From Cristatella mucedo (lineage: Eukaryota; Bryozoa; Phylactolaemata; Cristatellidae), in the NCBI GenBank assembly GCA_009760855.2, contig WPIO01000173.1:283501-347500 (forward strand): a stretch of 64,000 nucleotides of DNA, in the 5' to 3' direction. The first letter of the stretch is position 1; each line of letters starts with the position of its first letter. Shown here in pieces: positions 35,886-46,785 of this stretch. The translations under genes and the position numbers were made by a program. Under the pieces are notes generated by a model. The model was not told the origin of the DNA, made no database searches, and worked only from the letters and a program-made list of their open reading frames with translations.

Positions 35886-36266
35886 ACTGAGCGGGTCTTG
35901 CTTTCAGCAGCATGTCCAAGGAGAGCTGTAGAAAAGTTACAGCGACGATAACAGAAGAATACATAAACGTATCAAAAATAATTAGGTTCAGGGTCCACAC
36001 AGCCCATGGAATTGATCGAGCCTGCTCCTGGTGGGTGGAGACATGTATTAAAATAAAGATTGTAACTATCTTTTATAATTTTACTACTTTAAAAGTGGTC
36101 ATCACCTTGAGGCATTCTGCTTCGACTTCGGTAACTATCTAATCTCAGGTTTATTGAGCGTTCGATTAAGTACAGTGAGTTAGTAATATCTTAAAATGAT
36201 GCTCTTAAAATGCACTTTTGTCATTAGACATGAGCATTCAAGCAGTATCATATTTGGCCAGAATTC

Positions 36267-36620
36267 TTAAATCACACAAGTAAGTGCTCTCGGCAGCCAA
36301 TTATTCAGACTGGTTGGTAATTTGTGCTTAAGGAAGCACCGATTGCAAACAACATTAGAACAGAACCGTAGGTTCTCTACGACCAGAGGGCATGGTAAGC
36401 ACAAGTGATGTGTAGGGATGCCCAATCTACCACACCGCAGCCTGCTGTAGCTAATGAAGCTTTTGGGCTTCCCTCGAACAGGCCAACTTCCACCTGTGGC
36501 TGAGTATTCAGCCAGCCTGTTCGGCTTACCACTGCTTACAATCAGCAGAGGACCAGTCCCGACGCACCCAGTACAATAGACACGGCATATATCAGGCCGG
36601 CCACCGTGCGACAGCGACAC
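36267..36620 (-). CDS. Unassigned 117-codon ORF
   Basis: Cysteine-containing, mixed composition (CRVYCTGCVGTGP, then CGRLGIPTHHLCLPCP). No recognisable domain and no start or splice context. Possibly part of an unknown repeat. Confidence 0.15.
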   Translation of the reverse strand: MSLSHGGRPDICRVYCTGCVGTGPLLIVSSGKPNRLAEYSATGGSWPVRGKPKSFISYSRLRCGRLGIPTHHLCLPCPLVVENLRFCSNVVCNRCFLKHKLPTSLNNWLPRALTCVI

Positions 36621-37126
36621 ACGCTCTCCGGAGCTACTGCTTGGCTATGTTCGTCATTAAAGGCTGACTTCTTTAGAGTGTTTATTTCTAGAAGGTTCTG
36701 CACCCTAAGAACACGAAAAATGCGATCTGCAGCTGCTACGTAAGTGATGAAAAGTATTCCGCAAGTAGCAATTCAAAATGCTTTGAAGCTTTAGTCTTTA
36801 GGAGCGTTTGAGCTGAAAGTCTAAGCACCAAATAATTTTCATTTCAGTGCAAGGAAGGCTGTGACTCAAGTGGAAGCCAGGTAGTAGATAATGCAGCAGC
36901 ACGCTGGAGAAGCAGGCAGGCCAGATTGAATGACTGCTGCAAGTGACTGAAGCAGCCCGTAAGCCATAAAGAGGATATTGAATTCGACTCTTTGCACGAA
37001 AGGGAGCTAATGAGCATCAGACGTAAAAAGGTCACATGGCAGGTTGATGTGTTACTGAAGCTGTGTAGCATGTGACAGCTGTTGTTCCTTCTCGAACTCA
37101 GGAGTATGCGTCGGTTTGTTATGATA

Positions 37127-37245
37127 ATAATAATAAGAGTAATAATGCACTTGATAAAGCGGCCTCAGAGACCTCAATCTCTCTCTAGGCGCTTTACATG
37201 GGCTGCAAATAAAAACGCGATTGAATGGTTATTCTCGGCTTGCTA
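37127..37245 (-). mobile_element. L2-A LINE tail fragment
   Basis: AATAATAATAATAAGAG tail, hairpin CTCTAGGCGCTTTACAT and the first UTR bases (GATTGAATGGTTA). Confidence 0.85.
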
Positions 37246-37329
37246 CAGTTAGGCTGCTGAATATCACGACACCGCGCCTGTCCTATATTAGAAGCTCAAG
37301 CTGATGCCACTGACACAGCAGAAATGACG

Positions 37330-37773
37330 TCAATAGCTGCAGCAGGAGCAGGAGCTGAGACAGACGCTGAGCTGAGTAGAAGCAGCAGAGATGACGTAGC
37401 TGCAGAGGAGCAGCCAGAAATGCAGCAGCGACTCGTGCACAATTATTTGATGAGGTAACAACAGCAGCACCGTCAGCTGAATGTTGGCAGTGCGTCTCGC
37501 TGTAGCTCTGCCGCTCGACTGTCGTGTGGCCCCACTGGATGGCGATTCACGATCCACGACATATTCTTCTTTGCACTCGTACTGATTTAAGTCTGGAATG
37601 AATGATACAGCAGAAGCATCATCTCGAGCAAGGTCATCTTCGGCTTCAAGCTCTGTAACTGGATATTTCCCATAGTTCTTTGCAGGCTTCAACTCGAATG
37701 CTCTTCCGATATGTCGGCCTGTCATGCTATCTGCTAGTCTAAAGTCGGGCATTCTGAAGCTTCGTTCGCACAC
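37330..37773 (-). CDS. Unassigned coding-like ORF
   Basis: 147 codons in a GC-richer island free of recognised repeats. Residues after MPDFRLADSMTG are polar and acidic (PVTELEAEDDLARDD, then IPDLNQYECKEEYVVD) and look like real protein. The last 45 residues are Leu/Ser/Cys-rich and may be non-coding. An AG acceptor-like CTTCAG precedes the first ATG of this stretch. A second open frame upstream (37734-38054) overlaps it. I recognise no family. Confidence 0.3.
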   Translation of the reverse strand: MCERSFRMPDFRLADSMTGRHIGRAFELKPAKNYGKYPVTELEAEDDLARDDASAVSFIPDLNQYECKEEYVVDRESPSSGATRQSSGRATARRTANIQLTVLLLLPHQIIVHESLLHFWLLLCSYVISAASTQLSVCLSSCSCCSY

Positions 37774-38054
37774 TTAACCACTCCCCTTACCGACATTGTT
37801 CCTAGTAAGGATTTTGAAACCGCTGAAGCAGGTAAAATAGCGGCCAACTTATTTGTGTTGGCCGTGGCCTGGTGAAAGAAGAGGGGGCTTGAAAATACAC
37901 GAGGATCCCCGAGGAAGCTTCCAGCGTCACTGTTAACACTGTCGATTGTTTCAAGAAGAAGAAGAAGAAGAAGACGAGCAAGGTTTTGAGCGTTCGTGAA
38001 CGTTTTTTCCAAAACAATCAATACTCTAACATTGTTTGCACGGGTAATGCACAT

Positions 38055-39370
38055 TGGTGCATTCCATATACAGACTCGCCGGTTCCTGGTAGTTTCAGAT
38101 GACTATGGTGCTATAATCCTCAAGCACTCAAGAAACATAGACTTGGCTCACAATACCGCGACACGATAAAGTGCAAGGTCATCAGCTATTAATTGTATTC
38201 TCACTGGCGAATATGGTCTAGAGTATGTCTTTGCAGTTTCTGTTGCCCAATATGGCTAGATCTATGCGATCTAGTCGAGACATTTTGCATCAAAACTAGC
38301 GTTTAGTGCAATGTGCTACTCGTGGGGGAGCAACCGCTTACTTGCGTACAGATGTTTGCTCAATAGCATGCAGCAGACCTGTTAACCCGCCGTGTGATGT
38401 TGTTTTTGGCATCTGTAGCAACGCATTTTGAAATGCTCATCAATTTCTTTTTCATGAGCAGAAGGATGATTATTCTGTACAATCTCTTCATCTATTGATC
38501 TATTAGATTGTTTCCTGGCTCATCTCAGCTACGCAGTCTGCTAGACAGTGCTTACAATATTTAACGAACCCAATAACGATAATCAAAGTGGACCCAGCAT
38601 TCACTTGCGATCCCCTTGGCTCCCTAGCAACCTGCAACTCGGCTAGGTCAAACGAAAAGAAATCTTCATCAGGTTATTATGTCCTTCTTTAAGCACAGAC
38701 GCTCAGGCAACCATACTAAACACTAGTTGCTTGATACGCTATCAGTGAGACCTTGTATCTGTAGCTCAGCTCAGGCAGGCAAACTCTCTACTTTGCTTTA
38801 CGGCAGCTCATCGGATGTTCCTGGGTAATTGTGCTCTTTCAATAGGACGTTTTTCTGAATTGGCTCTCTAAGCCGCATCCTCTTCTATAAGGAATAGACG
38901 TGAACCGGCCGTGCTCTTCTTCAACTCAAGATTTTATACTATTAACAGACCGACATCAATATCATACTGTACAAACATAAGTCACCAGTCGTCGAACAAC
39001 GTCAGTGATGTTCAGAAATAAACTTTAAGCCTATCAATTTCCTGATCACTGAAACACTGTCTTAAGGGTAATCCAGAATTTAAAAATATTGGCAATAATT
39101 AATTTAGAAATAGTATTCACTATTTAACATTCAACACACGCTCTACAGAATAAAACTCAAATTGATTTTTATGAGATAAAATCATGGTAAAAGTATTCTA
39201 AGTTTAGATAATGAAATAAATCTTACGTGTCATTTTATATAAAGGTTAAGTAACTCAATATTAATTCAGGAAATATAAAATTATCTGCTCGTGAGTGATG
39301 AATCAGTAATTATTGTCGAACTGAGCATGGATCAGCATTTGAGCTCACACACAAAGATGCCACGGTTGGC
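38055..39370. other. No recognised feature
   Basis: Ordinary composition and no repeat ends or domain-like ORFs. Confidence 0.35.
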
Positions 39371-39435
39371 CTCTGAGCAGTTGGCCTAATTCAACCCCTA
39401 GTTAGTAACAAACGTTGTAGAATCTCTACTGTATT

Positions 39436-39660
39436 ATGGGATTACTTACTGATGATAGCATTGCAGCAGTACTAAACATAGATAAGAACAAATTTTGTAG
39501 ACGATTATTGCGGTACAAAAACTTGTATACCACTATGAGATATAAGTTCATGATGAAGGACAGTGCCATCGACCTGAGAGTGATCAGCCACATGCAGAAC
39601 GAACAGAGCAAGTCAACCAGTGAGGAAGATATTGCAGGTCTAGGTTACGATACTAGTTAA
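39436..39660 (+). CDS. Unassigned 74-codon ORF beside an L2-A
   Basis: A charged, protein-like frame (MGLLTDDSIAAVLNIDKNKF, then KDSAIDLRVISHMQNEQ). It ends exactly where an L2-A copy begins, so the original reading frame may have been cut by the insertion. An AG follows a weak pyrimidine tract at 39420. No family match. Confidence 0.25.
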   Translation: MGLLTDDSIAAVLNIDKNKFCRRLLRYKNLYTTMRYKFMMKDSAIDLRVISHMQNEQSKSTSEEDIAGLGYDTS

Positions 39661-40595
39661 GGGCAAACCCAGTGTGATTCAGAGATTGGGAAGGCTGTCT
39701 CTGTAAACTGGCTCTGCCAGCATATCTGCTGTCGAATCAGCTCGAAATCTAGGTGTCATATTCTAAAGCGACCTCTCGTTAGACGACCATAACAGCTCCA
39801 AAGTCAAATCTGCCTATTTTCAGCTTCATAACATTGCTAAAATTCGGGCTTGTTTAGATGAGGATACCACGTCTAATTTGGACCATGCATTCGTGACACT
39901 TCGTCTCGACTTCCGCAACTCACTGCTTACTGGCCTACCAGCATGTGCGATCAGGCGATTGCAGCTGGTGGAAAACTCTGCAGCTAGTCATGTCTGTCGT
40001 GAGCATCGCAGTTGCCACATTACTCCACTTCTCGCCGACCTGCACTGGCTACCAGTCAAGCAACGGATTGACTTCAAGGTTTTGTCGGTCACTTTTACGT
40101 CCATTCATTCAATGGCGCCAGCCTATCTCTCCGACATACTCTCCCATCAGGCCAAGCATCGTACCACCCGCTTTTCGGAATCCAACAGTCTAGAAATACC
40201 TCGTACAAACCTCAAATCTTTTGGAGACCGTGCATTTAGTTCGTATGCTCCCAAAGCCTGGAACTCCCTCCCGACCTGCGTCAGAACATCCCCTGACCTG
40301 ACCACATTTAAAAAGAACTTAAAAACGCATCTATTTAGGACAGCATTTAGTGGATCCCTGTGATTGGTCCTTAACGTGCTTATGCGTGCTGACACTGTGC
40401 ATGCTGCCACTAACCACATTTGCATGCTGACCCTGTGCGTGTCACCCCTAACCATGTTATTCATTTTGTTTCTTTTTCAAGCTGGATTTTACTTACCATT
40501 CAATTTCACTTCCCTTTGCAGCAAATTTAAAGCGCCTAGAAAGAGATTAAATTCTCTGAGGGCGCTTTATCAATTACATTATTATTATTTTTATT
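39653..40595 (+). mobile_element. L2-A LINE, 3' half
   Basis: It starts at the GGCAAACCCAGTGTGATTC word (GKPSVI). The ORF is shifted near 39870. A 161-codon open frame at 39878-40363 covers the whole C-terminal domain to TAFSGSL. UTR, hairpin and ATTATTATTTTT tail follow. Confidence 0.93.
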
Positions 40596-40634
40596 ACGAT
40601 TTCTCACATGGAGCGGTTGAGCTAGGCTACGAAG

Positions 40635-40755
40635 GAGCTAAGCGGCTTAGGCTGTAAGTGTGCAATACAAAACTCTCCTGCGTAACACCCACATGGTCTT
40701 TATAACTTTGTGGAGTTACTAACGGAGATACATTACATTAATATTACATTACATT
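40635..40755 (+). mobile_element. L2-B LINE, last 110 bp
   Basis: AAGCGGCTTAGGCTGTAAG, CCTGCGTAACACCCACATGG, then two TACATTACATTA blocks. Confidence 0.88.
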
Positions 40756-41545
40756 AATGATAATAATAATAATTCACTTGATAAAGCGCCGTCAGAGAAC
40801 TCAATGTCTCTCTAGGCGCTTGAACGTTACTAAGCCATGGCAGGCCTTGTGGGTCAGCTTGAGAACTTTGCTCTCTATCCATCGCTCAACCGGCTTTTAT
40901 CCTAGCTCTTTTAGCAAAGGAGACATGTGCTCAAACTCTAGAACTTTAAGACTAGCCTTACAGCAATATTCATGGTCAGCTGCAGTGGCCTAACAGCTTC
41001 CTTTGGTAGCCCAGCGAAAAGGGAATTACAATAATCAAGCCGAGACTGAACTTAGAAGCTAGTTAATTTTTTTTACAAGCAACTGTGGGAGACAGCTCCT
41101 GATCTTGGATAGGGATCGGACGTGATGTTTAGCTTTAGAAGCAGTCTTCTGAAAGAAGCTTTTCAAATGGAGGCAGCTGCCGAAAACGAGACCTACATTT
41201 CCAGCACTTGGTGATGGTTGCACAACAGCATCACTTATTAGAAGAGCAAAGCCTATTAATCCAGCCACACGCTTAAGGTGTCCTATGAGCAGCAGTTCGG
41301 TTTTATCATTGTTTAATTTCAGGAAGTTTTCCGTCACCTAGGATCAAATATCGGCAAGGCAAGAGTTCAGTTTCTCACTTGTGGCAGCAGATTTCAACGG
41401 TTTAAACGACAAATACAGCTGAGTATCGTCAGTTTAGTGGTGATATCTTATTCTATGGGCCTTAATCACTTTTCACAGAGGTTAAGTATAAATGAAGAAC
41501 AGCAAGGGACCGAGTACAGACCCTTGAGGGACTTCACAGGTCTCC
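40756..41545 (-). mobile_element. L2-B ORF joined to an L2-A-type tail (chimera)
   Basis: The antisense ORF at 41059-41337 (FLKLNNDKTELLLIGHLKRV, then VGLVFGSCLHLKSFFQKT) and its continuation to about 40825 (KLTHKACHGL) are L2-B. Where the L2-B ORF should run on, the sequence switches at about 40820 to the L2-A hairpin (CTCTAGGCGCTTGAAC side) and AATAATAATAAT tail. The RT motif region is decayed near 41500. Confidence 0.75.
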
Positions 41546-41559
41546 GTTCTCGTGTTTGA

Positions 41560-42410
41560 CCTCTCTAACTAGAAAAACCGTAAATATCTTATCAGATCCT
41601 TTGGTCTTACTAAGTCTGATACTGAATTTCGGATATCTAGGCTCGATAACCGGAGACCTCCAGCGTGAAACTGTGTCAGCAATAAATCAGAGAAAGCGTC
41701 ACCAGCTTTTTCCACATTTTCTCGTCGTTAACATGGACGACACTTCGGAAAAACTGTGTTTAGCCTGTGCGAAGAGATAGCAATTCCCTATAACCCGAGA
41801 TAATCGCACCTATTCATAAAGAGTTTACCCTCAAGCTTGAAAGCCGTGCTTTTTCTCAGCGACAAAAAGTAGCTGTCTCCAACGATGGCTACGTCTGCAC
41901 ACCTCATAGTGTACTAAACCGATGTCAAAGTCGCTATGAGCCTTTCCTCATCGTTAGCTAAGCCTATATAGAATGTTGAATTCTCGAATCCGTATCGCCG
42001 TAAACCACCATTCGACTTAATAGTAGAACAGAACTGAGTTAAACCGAGAGTAGAACAAGCTGCACAGATATCAGCAGTTACTTTTAGTTAACAAACATTT
42101 CATTAGGCAAAGTTGGTTAATTCTCTGCACTTGCTGAACTAAACCGTTTGCTGAATTTGATACTCAGCACCTTCAACAGACCCCTGTTCTGAAGATGATT
42201 TGGGCACGTAATGGCCCTATAGGCTTCACATGTGACGATCAAATACAGAGGGGCAAATTTCCTTGCTGTTATGTCCTCGTAACCCTCAGCACTTCAAGCA
42301 GCTGCACAGTCCCTCCTATACATGCTGAAATATTAAACTACCAACTATAACCACACAGCCCGTAAATCCGGAAGCGACGCTACCGGCAATTTCGAAAGCC
42401 GAATGAAAAG
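41560..42410. other. No recognised feature
   Basis: Probably decayed transposon sequence given its neighbours, but nothing alignable. Confidence 0.3.
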
Positions 42411-42414
42411 TCTC

Positions 42415-43172
42415 TATAGCTGACAATAATCAGCAGTATTTGTCACTCAAACGGTCGAAATCTACTGAAGCAACTGAGCTACTGAATTCTTGCCTTGACG
42501 ACATTCGATCCCGAGTGTGAAAAACAATTTCTTGAAATTATATAACGGTAAGACCGAACTGCTGCTTATAGGACACCCTAAGCGTGTGGCTGTATTAGAA
42601 GGTTTGCTTGCTTCTTAGTTCTGTCTCTGCTTAATTTTCTTCCCTTAAAAAAAAAGCTAGGATTGATGGTGGTTGAGCAACGGATACAGAGCCAAGTACT
42701 TATGCTGACCCACAAGGCCCGCCACGGCTTGGCTCCTTCGTACCTAGCTGAACTGCTGCACCAGTTTCAGCCTGTTCGCGCCCTCAGGTACTGTTGGACA
42801 ATAAATGACCCGTTCCATTCCTCAGCTTAAAGGCCGTTGGCGACTGAAGCTTTCGCTCTGCAGGTCCAATACTTAGGAACTCGCTTCCACAATTCTTACG
42901 GGAAGACAACTACTCTGCTACTGCCCACTATGGCTCATACATCTCAGGGTCCTGAGCAGCTACTTCAATGATACTCACTACCTCAACTGCTCTCTTGACT
43001 CTGATAGGATTCCCACTTTGATTTGGTTTAATGAGACGAAGTCTGATGGCTACGGAATGCGTACCGAATGCCGTTTAGACTGTGCGGGCTATACAAAATT
43101 CTCCTGCGTAACACCCACATGGTATTTATGAATTCGTGGATTTACAGACGGAGATAAATTACATTATATTAA
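42415..43172 (+). mobile_element. L2-B LINE, internally deleted
   Basis: It opens with the post-RT segment (LNSCLDDIR, NNFLKLYNGKTELLLIGHPK), jumps near 42640 to the C-terminal LTHKARHGLAPSYLAELLHQ, and ends with the L2-B UTR and AAATTACATTATATTA. Confidence 0.85.
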
Positions 43173-43305
43173 ACAGCTGTTTCTGGACGAGCGACTTCAA
43201 GTTTACTCACTAAAAGCTTGTAGCAGTGGACGCAGCAAACCAAGACTCCTCGACTCATAAACCGTTTCTCAAGCAGAGCAAGTTTCGATCAGCTTCACGC
43301 TTTAT

Positions 43306-43480
43306 TTTCTGACCTGATCGTAAGTCACAGATAATTCGAGTTGCATAATTAGATATCATGCTGCTGCTAAGCCTTGGATAGTCGCAGCTATTTCTGACCT
43401 GATCGTAAGTCACAGATAATTCGAGTTGCATAATTAGATATCATGCTGCTGCTAAGCCTTGGATAGTCGCAGCTATTTCT
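43306..43480. repeat. Perfect 85-bp tandem duplication
   Basis: Units 43306-43390 and 43391-43475 are identical, and the first five bases (TTTCT) recur at 43476-43480. No divergence at all between the copies. Confidence 0.97.
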
Positions 43481-43792
43481 TTGAGCCTGTTCGACTTGCA
43501 GTCAGCAGCTTGGCTCAAACTTCGTCACCATTGGGAAGCCATTTCCTGCTTGTTGTAAGCCGGCTGCAGCCTCCTCTAGATCCGGAGGAGAGAAGAAGAT
43601 TTAGGAAGACTGGCTTCTTGCACTCCAGCCTTTTGCGATTGCGACTATCATGAAGCTGCCTTAAAAAACACATTCACATGCCGGCTCTCACCGAAGATTC
43701 TCATAGACAGTAGATATCGACGAGGGCGCTAGCCTTCTTATTGTGCTACGCTGGCAGCCAAGCAGTACCAGTCAAGAAGAAGCCTCGCAGCG

Positions 43793-43911
43793 ATGGCGGC
43801 AGCGACCAAGCGGCTGCGGCCGAGTGGCTGCGACCAGAGCGGCAGCAGCAGCCACAGCAATCAAGCAGTGGCTGTTGTGCAGCCAGAACAGCAGCTCAAG
43901 GCCGTGCACAG
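43793..43911 (+). CDS. Candidate first exon of an unassigned gene
   Basis: ATG in a good context (GCAGCGATGG) opens 39 codons (MAAATKRLRPSGCDQSG ..., then VAVVQPEQQLKAVH) and ends in CACAG before a consensus GTAAGT donor at 43912. The surrounding 600 bp are GC-richer than the window and free of recognised repeats, as for a 5' end with promoter. The peptide is low-complexity (Ala, Gln, Ser) and matches nothing I can name. The next exon would need to start in phase 2, and I cannot place it. Confidence 0.35.
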
Positions 43912-44089
43912 GTAAGTCAGAGCATCGGCCGCTGCCCATGTTGCTGCTATCGATAGCTTACTCGCAACTCACCTGCGAATAGGGCTAGCCCGAGCCGATT
44001 GGATAGGTTCTATAAGCCTAGCTACTTCAATGTGCAAACAAGCTTTCAGGCAATCGGTATTTGCCTTCACGAAAAGCTACCTATAAACA

Positions 44090-44620
44090 GCAGCAGCACC
44101 AGCCTTAGGCCGATGGAGTGATCGAAGCCCTCCGTCGACCGGGGCTCTGCAGAGGCTCGTGATTGTTAGCACTCCAGTCAATATGTGTTTGCACAGCCTG
44201 AGCAGCCTACTTGAGTGGAGAGCTAAGTATCCTGGGCAATTGCAGACTACTGCAACTACAGTTCCTGCTGGCTCGCCGAGCCTCCTTGCCAAATCGATCA
44301 CATCATGCCAGTGTAGTATACTGCGAGAAGTCAAGACCGGCAGGGAGTACTGGAATTCGCGTTGTGTTTGACGAACGAATAGCCATCGCCTCGTTGAAAG
44401 GCCTGATGGTAATTTCCGAGTTTTAGGGCAGATTAAACTTGGAAGGGGCTGCTTGGCTGGCTTGTCAGTGTGGCTGCCCTACAGCGATGGATGTCAGCGG
44501 CTGCCAATCAACTAGCCGAGTGCTTTAGAATGTGGATCTGTGCAAGAGCTCCCAGAAACGGAGGCCATCGTGACTGCACGTGACGTCCGTTCAGCTTGAT
44601 GTGAAGGCTACTTTAGGGTA
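44090..44620 (+). other. Coding-like island, frames broken
   Basis: Two plus-strand frames of about 70 codons (44159-44371 and 44211-44426) overlap in a GC-richer stretch. Reading across one shift gives VNMCLHSLSSLLEW, then NFRVLGQIKLGRGCLAGLSV, then WLPYSDGCQRLP. It may be a decayed exon or gene copy downstream of the candidate first exon. Identity unknown. Confidence 0.25.
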
Positions 44621-44676
44621 ACATACCTGCTCACAGCTCACAGTGCACATATATGCAAAAAAACATGCGTATCATT

Positions 44677-44817
44677 TTATAGCAGTGCCCCAAGAGAACC
44701 GAATCTCTATTCCGGCGCTTCGCCTTGGCCTTGGGGCTCGAGCCCCCACGTGACCTCAGCCAGACTTTAGTCGCGGTGAGTTCCCTTAACCGCTTGACCA
44801 AACCAGCTCAGCAAAAT
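44677..44817 (-). mobile_element. SINE-2 copy
   Basis: Minus strand: GCTGAGCTGGTTTGGTCAAG, GCGGTTAAGGGAA, B-box-like GGGGCTCGAGCCCC, then the hairpin tail (GAAGCGCCGGAATAGAGA ... TTCTCTTGGGGCACTG). Confidence 0.85.
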
Positions 44818-45919
44818 GAATTAAACTTTAGTTTGGGTTCAAAACCGTGCTTCCGGAATCCAATGTTTGTCCGTTTGTAGATATGCAGTTACCTCTGCTT
44901 TGAGCAGATAGCTGTTATGTTTTGTCACTTATCTTTTAGAGACTAGGTTACTAGAAACTAGGCTTAATGTGTAGAGTTTAACTATTATAACCCTCAGTAT
45001 TCATCTATTGGCTAAACATCGATATTTTTAAAATAATATCAATGATAATTACGTCATTAGGTCAATGTAATAGTATTTACAACTAACTGAATCAGCATAC
45101 AAGGATTTAACATACTAATCCTTGCAGATGAATCAATAACCATGGTTAATGGTAAAAGCAGTATCACGCTTAGACTGGCACGTATGTAAAAGCAGACTGG
45201 AAGATACTTGGAGCTACCGATTAGTAAGACCTCTGGTTAATAACGTGCATTTAATCATGTACAGGTATGCTAAATTAATTTTCACGTGGACACATGGATA
45301 GTTGAGCAGAGTACGTGCAGTGTACGTGTTTACCGTAGTCTTAGACGGAGCATTTTAGTCATTTCAGATAGCAGCAGAGGCGCACCAGTTCTTGATTTCC
45401 TATGCATAGGAAACGATGTGTCCCGTCACCGTATGATTTCAATTTCATTTTAACTATCTAAAACTGCATGAAGAAAAACCCTTAAAGAAGGACCGTTGTA
45501 GGCAGTATGAAAAATACCGTAATCAACCAAGAAAACTTTCAAGTGAGGATGGCATACGTGCCTTTACAGAGGGAACACTCCCGTTTCCAGCAAACCAATA
45601 TTTATATTTGGTTACTTCTAAGTAATTATGTTTTACTTATATTATTTATTTTACATAATTTTCCTCCTTAGCGGTATCGCCTTCGGTTTCCCAGCCTCCC
45701 CGTACGTGGATATCGTGACTGACAGGCTTAACGACGTCTCTTCACTTGAGGACATTCTATAATAAAATAGAAGTCAAAATGCACTTTTCCCAGCAGCAAA
45801 TGCTCCACCATCATAATAAATTCTTTATGTGCTCGCGAGAAGAAATTGGGCTCGTTCATTCTGTTCCAAGTGACTTGTCCTCAGATGACAAAATCGCCTC
45901 GTCTTTCAATTCAATTCAA
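44818..45919. other. No recognised feature
   Basis: AT-rich. The 66-codon ORF at 45746-45946 has no signature. Confidence 0.35.
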
Positions 45920-46000
45920 TTTCAGTCTTTCAATCCTGCTAAATGAACAATGCCAGAATCAGGGCTTGCTTAGATAAGGCCATGATGCCAAACTTGATCA
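45920..46000 (+). mobile_element. Short L2 ORF fragment
   Basis: AATCAGGGCTTGCTTAGATA and neighbours align to the IRACLDKDTTSKLV region of L2-A. Too short and decayed to assign to a subfamily. Confidence 0.45.
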
Positions 46001-46217
46001 ATTTTTTTCTGACATAGTTTCAAGACTTTTGCTATTTTCCTTCAAGAGTCTCTTACACAAGATATCCTCAGCTCGTTCTTTCCATCCTCGGCTGAATGTC
46101 CTGCACAGATGTCCGGCTGACCGATCAGACAAATCCCTTTTTCGAATTAAATAGGGGTCATGATTTCTGATTATGGTCGTCTTTTTGGCCGTTCTTATCC
46201 CTTCAAGAAACATAGTT

Positions 46218-46353
46218 CAGGTGTATTGCATCCTAAGAGAATTTAAACTCTGTATTCAGGCGCTTCACATATGCAACGAGGCATGACCTCGGCTGGAACA
46301 CAATCGGGGCGAGCACCTTAACCACCACGACAAACCATCTCAGCCAGGATTAC
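46218..46353 (-). mobile_element. SINE-2 copy, old
   Basis: Minus strand: GGCTGAGATGGTTTGTCGTG, GGTTAAGGTGCTCGCCCC, a decayed B box, and the tail hairpin (GAAGCGCCTGAATACAGAG ... TTCTCTTAGGATGC). Confidence 0.78.
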
Positions 46354-46399
46354 AGTGAGGTGATTATCATCGTCCTTAACTAGTGGCTAAATTAAATTA

Positions 46400-46436
46400 A
46401 ATCCTAGCTGATTGAACAACCTCTTTTGTATATGTA
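46400..46436 (-). mobile_element. SINE-1 3'-end remnant
   Basis: Minus strand ACAAAAGAGGTTGTTCAATC then AGCTAGGATTT, the terminal SINE-1 motif. It directly abuts the tail of the L2-B copy to its right. Confidence 0.5.
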
Positions 46437-46646
46437 ATGTATTTCCATCTGTAACTCCACAATGTCATAAAGACCATGTGGGTGTTACGCAGGAGAATTT
46501 GTATAGCCCACTCACAGCCTAAGCGGTTTTCGGTACGCATTCGGTAGCCAACAGACTTTGTGTCACGCAACAAAGAAAAACTGGGAAGCGTAGAAGAGTC
46601 GGGAGAGCAGTTGAGGTAGTGAGTAGCATAGAAGTAGCAGCTCAGG
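46433..46646 (-). mobile_element. L2-B LINE 3' end
   Basis: TGTAATGTATTTCC, GACCATGTGGGTGTTACGC, CACAGCCTAAGCGG, up to GCAGCTCAGGAC. It is followed immediately by an L2-A on the other strand. Confidence 0.9.
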
Positions 46647-46785
46647 ACACCTCTTTCATATCGCCTGTTCATTACTGGCACTGCATTTCAATGATTCAGA
46701 TCCTATCTATATGGGGATTACAAAGCATTGATCTGAATGGACAAAGACCATCCAAGAACCTCTGAAATGTGGGGCACCTCAGGTC
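46647..46785 (+). mobile_element. L2-A LINE, left part, interrupted by a MULE
   Basis: RT segment: ITGTAFQ, FRSYL, then NGQRPSKN-like and APQ of the GVPQGS motif, ending in CCTCAGGTC. The copy resumes at 47606 with the same nine bases and continues VLGPVLF. Confidence 0.88.

Noticed and set aside
36848-36942. Cysteine-rich exon after a good TTTTCATTTCAG acceptor
   Set aside because: The donor is poor, the frame stops at once beyond it and no partner exon was found.
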